A stretch of DNA of 18,416 bases from Lachnoclostridium sp. UBA2905 (GCA_002349525.1 DEDL01000033.1:1-18416); one strand, 5' to 3'; numbered from the stretch's first letter, positions 6,714-13,728 are shown. Made by a program: numbers and translations. Notes: generated from the letters alone by a model not told the origin.

Positions 6714-7976
6714 ATGAAGGACGAAACAATATGTCTTCATGCCGGATATGATCCGGAAGATGGTGGCCCGGGAGTTATGCCTATTGTACAGAGTACAACC
6801 TATAGGTTTAAATCAACAGAACATATTGGCGACTTATTTAATATGCCAACGGAATGTATGTATTCACGTTTTGCCAATCCAACGGTTGATGCAGTTGAGA
6901 AGAAGATAGCTGAACTTGAAGGAGGAGTTGCTGCTCTTTGCACAACATCAGGACAGTCAGCATCATTATTTTCGATACTTAACCTTTGTTCAGCAGGAGA
7001 CAGTTTTATCAGTACATCCACAATTTATGGAGGAACAGTTAATCTTTTTGCAGTTACTCTTAAAAAATTTGGAATAGAATGTATATTTGTTGATTCAGAA
7101 GCGACAGAGGAAGAGCTTCAGGCAGCTGTTAAACCTAATACAAAGGCTGTATTTGGTGAGACTCTTGCTAATCCTGCTCTTTCAGTATTTGATATAGAGA
7201 AATTTGCAAAGTTTGCCCATAAAAACAATATTCCACTTATTGTAGACAATACATTTGCAACACCAATTCTTTGTAAGCCAATTGAATATGGTGCAGATAT
7301 TGTAGTTCATTCCACATCAAAGTATATGGATGGACATGCTCTTCAGATTGGTGGAGTAATTGTTGACAGTGGTAACTTTGACTGGACTAATGGTAAATTC
7401 CCTGAATTTACAGAACCTGATGAATCATATCATGGTATTGTCTATACAGAGTCATTTGGCAATATGGCATATGCGGTTAAGGCAAGAATGCAGCTTATGA
7501 GAGATATAGGAGCTTATCCGGCTGCTAATTCAGCATTTTTACTTAACCTTGGACTTGAAACACTTGCAGTCAGAATGGACAGATATTGTGAGAATGCAAT
7601 GAAGGTTGCCGAATATTTTGAAAAAAGCGACAAGATTCTTTCTGTTGCATATCCGGGACTTCCTGGTGACAAGTATCATGAGCTCGCTAAGAAATACCTT
7701 CCAAAGGGAACAAGCGGAGTTATTTCCATTAGAATAAAGGGAGGAAAAGCGGCAGCAGTAAGATTTATGGATGCGCTTGAGCTTGCAAGTAAGGAAGTTC
7801 ACGTTGCTGACATACGTACATGCGTGCTTCATCCGGCTACTGCAACTCACAGACAGCTTACAGATGAACAGCTTATTGCCTGTGGTGTTGACCCTGGAAT
7901 GATTAGAGTTTCAGTTGGTCTTGAAAATGTTGATGATATTATTGCTGACCTTGATAAGGCACTTGCATGTGTTTGA
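6714..7976 (+). CDS. metY: O-acetylhomoserine sulfhydrylase (aminocarboxypropyltransferase) MetY
   Basis: PLP enzyme of the Cys/Met metabolism family that joins O-acetylhomoserine and sulfide to give homocysteine, feeding methionine synthesis in the cytoplasm. It has 420 residues. GGAGG at 6700-6704 sets the ATG. Visible landmarks: phosphate-binding YSRFANPT (50-57), CTTSGQSA, IVDNTFATP with D178 facing the PLP nitrogen, and HSTSK203YMDGH with the PLP-lysine. The insertion after IGGVIVDSGNFDW (FPEFTEPDESYHG) is typical of MetY rather than of the shorter cystathionine gamma-synthase, gamma-lyase or methionine gamma-lyase; a lyase side activity cannot be excluded. No SAM riboswitch or T-box is seen; instead a repeated two-hairpin element precedes the gene, and a second copy starts at its stop codon. 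Confidence 0.9.
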   Translation: MKDETICLHAGYDPEDGGPGVMPIVQSTTYRFKSTEHIGDLFNMPTECMYSRFANPTVDAVEKKIAELEGGVAALCTTSGQSASLFSILNLCSAGDSFISTSTIYGGTVNLFAVTLKKFGIECIFVDSEATEEELQAAVKPNTKAVFGETLANPALSVFDIEKFAKFAHKNNIPLIVDNTFATPILCKPIEYGADIVVHSTSKYMDGHALQIGGVIVDSGNFDWTNGKFPEFTEPDESYHGIVYTESFGNMAYAVKARMQLMRDIGAYPAANSAFLLNLGLETLAVRMDRYCENAMKVAEYFEKSDKILSVAYPGLPGDKYHELAKKYLPKGTSGVISIRIKGGKAAAVRFMDALELASKEVHVADIRTCVLHPATATHRQLTDEQLIACGVDPGMIRVSVGLENVDDIIADLDKALACV

Positions 7977-8020
7977 TCTCAGTCGGGAAGACTCCCACTC
8001 CTGCAAGTGGTGAGTAATAA
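7976..8020 (+). repeat. Two-hairpin repeated element, copy 2 (between metY and proS)
   Basis: Homologous to 6626-6670 at an offset of exactly 1350 bp; the similarity begins inside the metY stop codon. Hairpin A is TCTC/GGGA with loop AGTC (one G-T pair). Hairpin B is ACTCCCACT with AGTGG and GAGT, again with one bulged T. In this copy GGGA (7985-7988) could instead pair with TCCC (7993-7996), an alternative that would exclude both main hairpins. It ends 55 nt before the proS ATG. Confidence 0.75.
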
Positions 8021-8075
8021 CTAATTTGAGACGTAATTTAATATGTATAAGAATATAGATAGAGAGGTATATAAG

Positions 8076-9515
8076 ATGGCTAAGGAAAAGAAGTTAGTTG
8101 AAAAAATCACTCCAATGGATGAAGACTTTGCAAAATGGTATACCGATGTTGTTAAGAATGCTGAACTTATAGAGTATTCAGGCATCAGAGGATGTATGGT
8201 TCTTCGCCCAAATGGTTATGCAATTTGGGAAAATATCCAGAAGGTTCTTGATAAGAAATTTAAGGAAACAGGTGTTGAGAATGTTTATATGCCAATGCTT
8301 ATTCCTGAAAGCCTTCTTCAGAAGGAGAAGGACCATGTTGAAGGATTTGCTCCTGAAGTTGCATGGGTAACACAGGGTGGTAATGAACAGCTTGCAGAGA
8401 GACTTTGTGTAAGACCTACATCAGAGACTTTATTCTGTGATCTTTATTCAAATATTGTACATTCATATCGTGATCTGCCAAAGGTTTATAACCAGTGGTG
8501 TTCAGTTATGAGATGGGAAAAAACAACAAGACCTTTCCTTAGAACATCTGAATTCTTATGGCAGGAAGGGCATACAGCTCATGCCACAGCTGAGGAAGCT
8601 GAAGAGAGAACAATACAGATGCTTAACGTTTACGCATCATTTTGTGAGGAATATCTTGCAATTCCTCTTCTTAAGGGAAGAAAGACTGATAAAGAAAAAT
8701 TCGCAGGTGCACATGCAACATATACTATTGAGGCTATGATGCATGATGGAAAAGCACTTCAGTCAGGTACAAGCCATAACTTTGGTGACGGATTTGCTAA
8801 GGCATTTGGCATTCAGTACACAGACAAGGACAACAGTCTTAAGTATGTTCACCAGACTTCATGGGGAATGTCTACAAGAATTATCGGTGCTATTATAATG
8901 GTACATGGTGACGATTCAGGACTTGTTCTCCCACCTAAAATTGCACCAAAGCAGACAGTTATCGTTCCTATTGCAATGCATAAGGAAGGTGTTCTTGATA
9001 AGGCAAATGAGCTTTATGAGAAGCTTAAGGCAGCAGGAATCAGAGTTGAGCTTGATGATTCTGATAAGAGTCCGGGATGGAAATTCTCAGAACAGGAGAT
9101 TCAGGGTATTCCATCACGTATTGAAATTGGACCTAAGGATATCGAAGCAGGCCAGTGCGTAATAGTACGTCGTGACACAAGAGAGAAGAAGGTTGTAAGC
9201 CTTGATAATGTTGTGAATGAACTTGAAGCAATATTAGAAGAGGAACAGAAGGATATGTTCGAAAGAGCTAAAAAACACCTTTATGAGAGCCTTTTCACTG
9301 CTACAAATTATGATGAATTCAAGGATACAATTGCTAACAAGCCTGGTTTTGTAAAGGCTATGTGGTGTGGAGATGTAGAGTGTGAGCTCAAGATTAAGGA
9401 AGACACAACAGCAACTTCACGTTGTATTCCATTTGAACAGGAACATATTTCAGATGTATGCGTATGCTGTGGAAAGCCTGCAACTAAGATGGTTTACTGG
9501 GGTAAGGCATATTAA
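8076..9515 (+). CDS. proS: Prolyl-tRNA synthetase, archaeal/eukaryote-like (type 3) ProS
   Basis: Charges tRNA-Pro with proline using ATP (class II synthetase, cytoplasm). The start at 8076 (MAKEKKLVEKITPM) is chosen because AGAGAGG lies 8 nt upstream; an in-frame ATG at 8043 has no ribosome binding site. Length is 479 residues. Motif 1 region: VENVYMPMLIPESLL. Proline-loop: R113-P-T-S-E-T118. Motif 2: R152-P-F-L-R-T-S-E-F-L-W-Q-E-G-H-T. S230-G-T-S-H-N-F-G-D-G lies in the active site. There is no inserted editing (INS) domain between motifs 2 and 3, unlike E. coli ProRS. The C-terminal domain has cysteines (CGDVEC, CIPF, CVCCG) fitting a zinc site and ends in aromatic Y. Type 3 enzymes occur in many Clostridia. 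Probably cotranscribed with metY, since no promoter is seen in the 99-bp gap. Confidence 0.95.
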   Translation: MAKEKKLVEKITPMDEDFAKWYTDVVKNAELIEYSGIRGCMVLRPNGYAIWENIQKVLDKKFKETGVENVYMPMLIPESLLQKEKDHVEGFAPEVAWVTQGGNEQLAERLCVRPTSETLFCDLYSNIVHSYRDLPKVYNQWCSVMRWEKTTRPFLRTSEFLWQEGHTAHATAEEAEERTIQMLNVYASFCEEYLAIPLLKGRKTDKEKFAGAHATYTIEAMMHDGKALQSGTSHNFGDGFAKAFGIQYTDKDNSLKYVHQTSWGMSTRIIGAIIMVHGDDSGLVLPPKIAPKQTVIVPIAMHKEGVLDKANELYEKLKAAGIRVELDDSDKSPGWKFSEQEIQGIPSRIEIGPKDIEAGQCVIVRRDTREKKVVSLDNVVNELEAILEEEQKDMFERAKKHLYESLFTATNYDEFKDTIANKPGFVKAMWCGDVECELKIKEDTTATSRCIPFEQEHISDVCVCCGKPATKMVYWGKAY

Positions 9516-9644
9516 TTCATGTGCATATTAATTCCAGTACCTATAATTTATGCGCGTGTACTTTCTGTGCATGATAATTGCAAGTGTGGATGCATAGCAT
9601 AGTTAGATGCATAGCTTAAAAAGTTAACAGAATGCTTGAAATAT

Positions 9645-9701
9645 AAAAATGGCAGCCAGAGGAATGGTATTGTGAATACCAGACCTTTAGCTGCCATTTT
9701 T
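9645..9701. terminator. Bidirectional terminator between proS and the convergent DUF4250-type gene
   Basis: AAAAATGGCAGC (9645-9656) pairs perfectly with GCTGCCATTTTT (9690-9701). An inner stem, TGGTATT (9665-9671) with AATACCA (9675-9681) on a GTG loop, extends it. The A-run on one side and T-run on the other give a U-tract on both strands, as expected between convergent genes. Confidence 0.9.
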
Positions 9702-9723
9702 CGTTCAATAAAGTAAGTGAAAA

Positions 9724-9900
9724 TCATTTGAACTGGTTCTGTGATTCGTCATAATGATATCCGATTTTGTCAAGTTTTTCTTCTATATCACAAGGTTTGA
9801 TGTCTAGTGCATTGCACATGGCTTCAAGGCCTGAATAGTTGTCGCGAAGCGCTGTGTTGACAAAGCTCAATAACATGACAGGGTCCTTTGGAATATTCAT
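9724..9900 (-). CDS. Small DUF4250-type protein
   Basis: A 58-residue protein on the minus strand. The ATG is at 9900 with AAAGGAGC (forward 9910-9916) about 10 nt upstream; the stop is at 9724-9726. It starts MNIPKDPVMLLSFVNTALRD, then NYSGLEAMCNALDI, and ends in IGYHYDESQNQFK. This is the pattern I know for DUF4250 domain proteins: N-terminal IP-DPvMLLSfvN-kLRD, then a helix-turn-helix-like helical core with Tyr-rich end. The function of the family is unknown. It has its own promoter and ends against the shared bidirectional terminator. The only minus-strand gene seen in the window. Confidence 0.88.
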   Translation of the reverse strand: MNIPKDPVMLLSFVNTALRDNYSGLEAMCNALDIKPCDIEEKLDKIGYHYDESQNQFK

Positions 9901-9932
9901 AGGGTGGGGCTCCTTTCAAATGTTTTGTACAA

Positions 9933-9961
9933 CATATACTACAGAGTACAGTTTTTTGCAA
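9933..9961 (-). promoter_or_regulatory. Sigma-A promoter of the DUF4250-type gene
   Basis: On the minus strand TTGCAA (forward 9956-9961), a 17-bp spacer and TATATG (forward 9933-9938). The start is expected near 9926, about 25 nt before the ATG. GTTGTACAAAA (forward 9923-9933) lies exactly at the start site and also occurs at 1372-1382. Confidence 0.5.
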
Positions 9962-9979
9962 GTGTTTTCAGCAGAAAAG

Positions 9980-10008
9980 GCATAATATTCTGATGAGGGG
10001 TAATAATA
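9980..10008 (+). promoter_or_regulatory. Candidate forespore (sigma-G/F-like) promoter of the GerA-type gene
   Basis: GCATA (9980-9984), 17 bp, then AATAATA (10002-10008) resembles the sigma-G pattern GHATR-N17/18-CATnnTA (all five -35 positions, five of seven -10 positions). The overlapping GGTAATAATA (9999-10008) also fits a sigma-F type -10. No good sigma-A promoter is seen in this stretch. This would suit a germination protein made in the forespore. It is a reading by eye of a weak consensus. Confidence 0.4.
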
Positions 10009-10045
10009 GGGGGGTAATAGATTATTCAAATGCGCCAGGGCGTGT

Positions 10046-11488
10046 TTGGAGGAAAAGCGGGTTGTATGGAAATTGAATGGAGTTAAAGGTTTTCTTGGGT
10101 CAAAGGATTATGATAGCAATGAAAGGTTTATAAATGAGCTTTTATGTATAGACAAGAGCTTTGATGTTGTGGAGAAAAAGCTTGAATTCGGCGGAAGAAA
10201 GGCATCATATTATTTTATTGATGGTTTTTGCAAGGATGAGATAATGGAGAAAATAATGGAATTTCTCTATGGCCTTAAGGAAGATGATGTACCAGAGGAT
10301 GGAGAGCAGTTCGTAAGACTCTGTGTTCCCTATGGAGAAGCAGCCGTGGTATATGATAAGGACTCATTTATAAGAGATTTCATGGCAGGTGTTCCTATGC
10401 TTTTGGTTGATGGATATGATGTGATGATTGGAACTGATTTTAGAACGTATCCTGCCCGTGGTGTTGAAGAACCTGAAAAAGACAGGGTGCTTAGAGGGGC
10501 AAGGGACGGCTTTGTGGAAACGTTGGTTTTTAATACAGCCCTTATAAGAAGGCGTATACGTGATATTAATCTTGTCATGGATATACATTCTGTTGGAAAA
10601 ACTTCAAAGACGGATGTAGTTGTGGCCTACATGAAGGGAAGGATAGATGAAAAGCTCCTTGATAAGGTGATTGAACGCATAAATCAGATAGAGGTTGATG
10701 CCCTTTCCATGAATCTTGAAAATTTTCTGGAATCTTTTTATCCTCACAAATGGTACAATCCCTTTCCAAGATTTAAGACCACGGAGCGTCCTGATGTGAC
10801 GGCAGCCAGTATAAATGAGGGGAATATCATTATTATGGTGGATAATTCGCCAGCAGCAATAATAGTCCCAACCACATTATTTGACATAATAGAATCAGCG
10901 GACGACTATTATTTTCCGGTAATTACAGGCACATATCTGAGATTTTCAAGGCTTATTATAAACATTGTGGCATTACTTCTTACGCCCACATTTCTTCTCC
11001 TTATAAATAATCCGGAATCCATTCCATCCTGGCTTCAGTTTATAAGGATTAAAGAAGTGGTTAACGTGCCTGTGCTGCTGCAGCTTCTGCTTTTAGAGTT
11101 TGCCATTGACGGAATGCGCCTTGCAGCCCTTAATACACCCAATATGCTTAGTACTCCCTTAAGTGTCATTGCCGGTATTGTGTTAGGAGATTTTACAGTA
11201 AGCTCCGGATGGTTTAACAGTGAAATAATGTTATACATGGCAGTTGTAGCAATAGCTAATTATTCCCAGGTGAATTTTGAATTGGGATATGCCCTTAAAT
11301 TTTTCAGAATAATTACCCTGGTAGTTACTGCAGCTTTCGGAGTATATGGGTATGCGGGCGGACTCATTTTGACCTGCCTTTGTCTGGTATTTAATAAGAC
11401 ATTTGCAGGAAAAAGTTACCTTTACCCACTTATTCCATTTGATGGGAAAAAATTGTTCGAAAGATTGTTCAGATATGTGGAAAAATAA
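10046..11488 (+). CDS. Spore germination protein, GerA/SpoVAF family
   Basis: Integral membrane protein of the spore inner membrane family that includes GerAA-type receptor A subunits and SpoVAF. It has an N-terminal soluble domain (about 1-295) with the family signature around the EEPEKDRVLRGARDGFVE stretch (about 140-157) and PHKWYNPFPRFKTTERPD. It is followed by about five hydrophobic segments between 297 and 450 (for example INIVALLLTPTFLLLI and PLSVIAGIVLGDF) and a short tail. Length is 480 residues, normal for the family. The start is uncertain: the frame has only TTG codons (10046, 10073) near the expected N-terminus; the GGAGG at 10048-10052 is too close to one and too far from the other, and ATG 10066 is out of frame. 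No gerAB or gerAC lies beside it, which favours a SpoVAF-like or stand-alone role. A forespore-type promoter candidate precedes it. Confidence 0.88.
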   Translation: MEEKRVVWKLNGVKGFLGSKDYDSNERFINELLCIDKSFDVVEKKLEFGGRKASYYFIDGFCKDEIMEKIMEFLYGLKEDDVPEDGEQFVRLCVPYGEAAVVYDKDSFIRDFMAGVPMLLVDGYDVMIGTDFRTYPARGVEEPEKDRVLRGARDGFVETLVFNTALIRRRIRDINLVMDIHSVGKTSKTDVVVAYMKGRIDEKLLDKVIERINQIEVDALSMNLENFLESFYPHKWYNPFPRFKTTERPDVTAASINEGNIIIMVDNSPAAIIVPTTLFDIIESADDYYFPVITGTYLRFSRLIINIVALLLTPTFLLLINNPESIPSWLQFIRIKEVVNVPVLLQLLLLEFAIDGMRLAALNTPNMLSTPLSVIAGIVLGDFTVSSGWFNSEIMLYMAVVAIANYSQVNFELGYALKFFRIITLVVTAAFGVYGYAGGLILTCLCLVFNKTFAGKSYLYPLIPFDGKKLFERLFRYVEK

Positions 11489-11508
11489 AAGAATTTTACC
11501 TGAATATA

Positions 11509-11537
11509 TTTGATATATTGGGAAAAATGCAATATAA
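11509..11537 (+). promoter_or_regulatory. Sigma-A promoter of the sensor-GGDEF gene
   Basis: TTGATA (11509-11514), a 17-bp spacer and perfect TATAAT (11532-11537). The start is expected near 11544, giving a leader of about 50 nt. Confidence 0.75.
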
Positions 11538-11593
11538 TACTATACAAGACAACTGTATAACGGACAGCTTAATACAAAAGATTCGAAAGGAAG

Positions 11594-12298
11594 ATGCCTG
11601 TGTTAGGTAATGGCAAGAAAACAATAGGTGTAATTCTGGAAAGACCATACGTTGGATTCCAGAACGTATTGTGTCAGGGGATAATACAGAGGGCTGCAGA
11701 ACTTGATTATAATGTTGCGGTATTATCATCATTTGGTAATTACGGTGATAATGACAGTAACTTTGAGGGAGACCAGAATTTATTTGAACTTCCTGAATAT
11801 GAAAAATTCAGTGGTGTTATAGTTGTAATGGATACACTTGTTGAATTGAAAAGCAGGGAAAGGGTATTGAATAATGTAAAATCCAGATGTAAATGTCCGG
11901 TAATTGCAGCAAGAACCAGTGTTGATGGTTTTATTAATCTGAGATTCGACAATAACAACTGCATGAATGATATGATACATCATTTTGTGGTGGATCACGG
12001 CTTTAAAAATATATGCTTTATGTCCGGTCCGGAAGATAATGAAGAGTCACGTATGCGTCTTGGCAATTTCCTTAGAGAGATGAAAAAATATGGATTGGAA
12101 GTTGATGAGCATCAGACTATATTTGGTGATTTCTGGTATAACAGGGGTAAAGAAGCCTGTGACTGGTTTTTGTCAGGTAAGAAAAAGCCGGATGCCATAA
12201 TCTGTGCTAATGATTATATGGCAATTGCGGTGTCCAATGAGCTTATTGACAGAGGTTATGTAATTCCAGATGATATTGCTATTGCAGGCTTTGTGTAA
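11594..12298 (+). pseudogene. LacI-type periplasmic-binding-like sensor domain (N-terminal piece of a broken GGDEF gene)
   Basis: 234 residues matching the LacI/Peripla_BP_3 sensor fold: GVILERPYVGFQNVLCQGI, FSGVIVVMD, the inter-lobe part NMCFMSGP-like FKNICFMSGPEDNEESRMR, and PDAIICANDYMAIAVSNELIDRGYVIPDDIAIAGF. There is no helix-turn-helix at the N-terminus, so it is a sensor and not a repressor. It stops (TAA 12296-12298) exactly where family members continue with GFDN/GFDD and the end of the second lobe. GGDEF coding follows in another frame. The ATG at 11594 is only about 3 nt from AAAGG; the GTG at 11600 has better spacing. If translated alone it lacks about 60-80 residues of the fold and is probably unstable. 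Confidence 0.7.
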
Positions 12299-13031
12299 CA
12301 GAATAGTATTTGAACGCAATGAACTGCTTCCAAGTGAATTTATTAATTCTGATGAGCCTCAGGCATGGTATTTTACAGCAATTCATTTTCAGAATTCCTG
12401 CTATGGATATGAAGCGGTTAATTTTTATAGTTATCAGAATACAGGTAATATTTCTTTCAGGTGGAATGTATTGCTTGGACGAACTATTCATAACATGGTT
12501 CAGGAGTGGAGGCAGCAGCGTCTTATTGCACAACTTCAGTACCTTTATGATAAGGATACGCTTACAGGAATGTATAACAGAAGATGTCTTGAATATCAGG
12601 GAGATAAGATATTTAATGATGCAAGATTGTTTGGCTCAAAGCTGTATCTTGCAGTAATTGATATGGATGGAACCAAGTATATTAATGATAACTACGGACA
12701 TGAAGAAGGGGATTTTGCAATAGTTAAGCTTTGTGACATTATTAGAGATGTTTATAAGGATATGGGAATATGCATCAGAACCGGTGGAGATGAATTTGTT
12801 GTTATTGCTGGTGATTCTGATGAAGGAATGGCAAGATCCTGGGATGCAAGAATTGAGTCCCTTGCTGATGAATTCAATAAGTCCGGTGTAAAACCATATT
12901 CAATATATGTCAGCGTTGGTTCGGTATGTAAGATGCCGGGAAGAACAGACACCATCAGCTCATTTATAAAAGAAAGTGATGAAATCATGTATGAGAATAA
13001 GATGAGAAATAAAGCCATACATGTGAGATAA
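12270..13031 (+). pseudogene. GGDEF diguanylate cyclase domain (C-terminal piece of a broken sensor-GGDEF gene)
   Basis: 253 residues in a different frame from the sensor part, overlapping its end by 29 bp. Residues about 10-80 (FERNELLPSEF, WYFTAIHFQNSCYGYEAV) match the end of the linker domain that in Lachnospiraceae sits between a LacI-like sensor and GGDEF. From about 92, DKDTLTGMYNRR, metal-binding D131 in VIDMDGTKYINDNYG, and the intact R-T-G172-G-D-E-F176 signature indicate an active-looking diguanylate cyclase (2 GTP to c-di-GMP). The RxxD inhibitory site is absent. The ATG at 12270 has only a distant AGAGG (12251) and could at best be reached by translational coupling. Stops 16 bp before pth. 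Confidence 0.7.
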
Positions 13032-13046
13032 CGGAGGATACAAATA

Positions 13047-13610
13047 GTGTATATTATAGTTGGTCTTGGTAATCCGGGTATTAAATATGCGGGAACAAGA
13101 CATAATATTGGATTCAATGCGGTGACACGTATCGCAGATGATTATAATATTTCAATGAACATCAAGAAGCATAAGGCAGTCTGTGGAACCGGCTTTATCG
13201 CTGGCAATAAGGTTCTGCTTGCTATGCCACAGACCTTTATGAATCTTAGTGGTGAAAGCGTGAGAGAACTGGTTGATTTTTACAAAATTGACCCTGAAGA
13301 GGAACTGATTGTTATATATGATGATGTAAGTATGGACGTTGGACGTATGCGAATCAGAGCCAAGGGAAGTGCCGGTGGACACAATGGCATTAAAAGTATT
13401 ATTTCCCACCTTGGAAGTGATAAGTTCCCAAGAATTAAAATTGGTGTAGGTGCCAAGCCTGAAGGATGGGATCTGGCAGATCACGTTTTGGGAAGATTCA
13501 GCGATGAAGATAATAAAACAATGAGAGATATGTTAGGAGAGGCAAGCGCGGCCTGTCGTGATTATATAACAGATGGAATAAATGAGGCTATGAACAGACA
13601 TAACTCATAA
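13047..13610 (+). CDS. pth: Peptidyl-tRNA hydrolase Pth
   Basis: Releases peptides from tRNAs dropped by stalled ribosomes, in the cytoplasm. The start is GTG at 13047, with CGGAGG (13032-13037) 9 nt upstream. Length 187 residues is normal. Catalytic and binding residues are visible: N9 in GLGNPG, H19 in RHNIGF, N66 in TFMNLSGE, D93 in YDDVSMDVG, and GGHNG. The gene lies 16 bp after the GGDEF frame and 118 bp before mfd. Firmicutes commonly keep pth (spoVC) and mfd together. Confidence 0.96.
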   Translation: MYIIVGLGNPGIKYAGTRHNIGFNAVTRIADDYNISMNIKKHKAVCGTGFIAGNKVLLAMPQTFMNLSGESVRELVDFYKIDPEEELIVIYDDVSMDVGRMRIRAKGSAGGHNGIKSIISHLGSDKFPRIKIGVGAKPEGWDLADHVLGRFSDEDNKTMRDMLGEASAACRDYITDGINEAMNRHNS

Positions 13611-13628
13611 TTTTTAGTTTTAGCAGGT

Positions 13629-13657
13629 TTGCAGGAATTATCAGGGGAGTCTATAGA
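13629..13657 (+). promoter_or_regulatory. Weak sigma-A promoter candidate ahead of mfd
   Basis: TTGCAG (13629-13634), a 17-bp spacer and TATAGA (13652-13657). Both hexamers are imperfect. It overlaps the inverted repeat at 13638-13682. Transcription could equally read through from pth. Confidence 0.25.
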
Positions 13658-13682
13658 CGAAACTGATGCGATACCCTGATAA
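13638..13682 (+). repeat. Perfect 9-bp inverted repeat in the mfd leader
   Basis: TTATCAGGG (13638-13646) and CCCTGATAA (13674-13682) are perfect complements. The 27-nt interval holds a 10-bp palindrome GTCTATAGAC (13649-13658). No T-run follows, so it is not a simple terminator. It could be a leader hairpin or a protein site. Confidence 0.6.
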
Positions 13683-13728
13683 GCAGGCCTGGGCGCACCT
13701 GGATTTTGGAAGGAATTGGAGGATAGAA

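Noticed and set aside
6626..8020. The paired repeats as a CRISPR or transposon ends
   Set aside because: Only two copies 1350 bp apart in direct orientation, enclosing a normal metY with no spacers, transposase or inverted ends.
7977..8075. T-box ahead of proS
   Set aside because: No AGGGTGG-type antiterminator core, no terminator and too short a leader.
8043..8075. ATG 8043 as the proS start
   Set aside because: No ribosome binding site upstream, whereas ATG 8076 has AGAGAGG at good spacing.
13666..13728. ATG 13666 as the mfd start
   Set aside because: No ribosome binding site, overlaps the leader inverted repeat, and the extra 21 residues do not look like Mfd.
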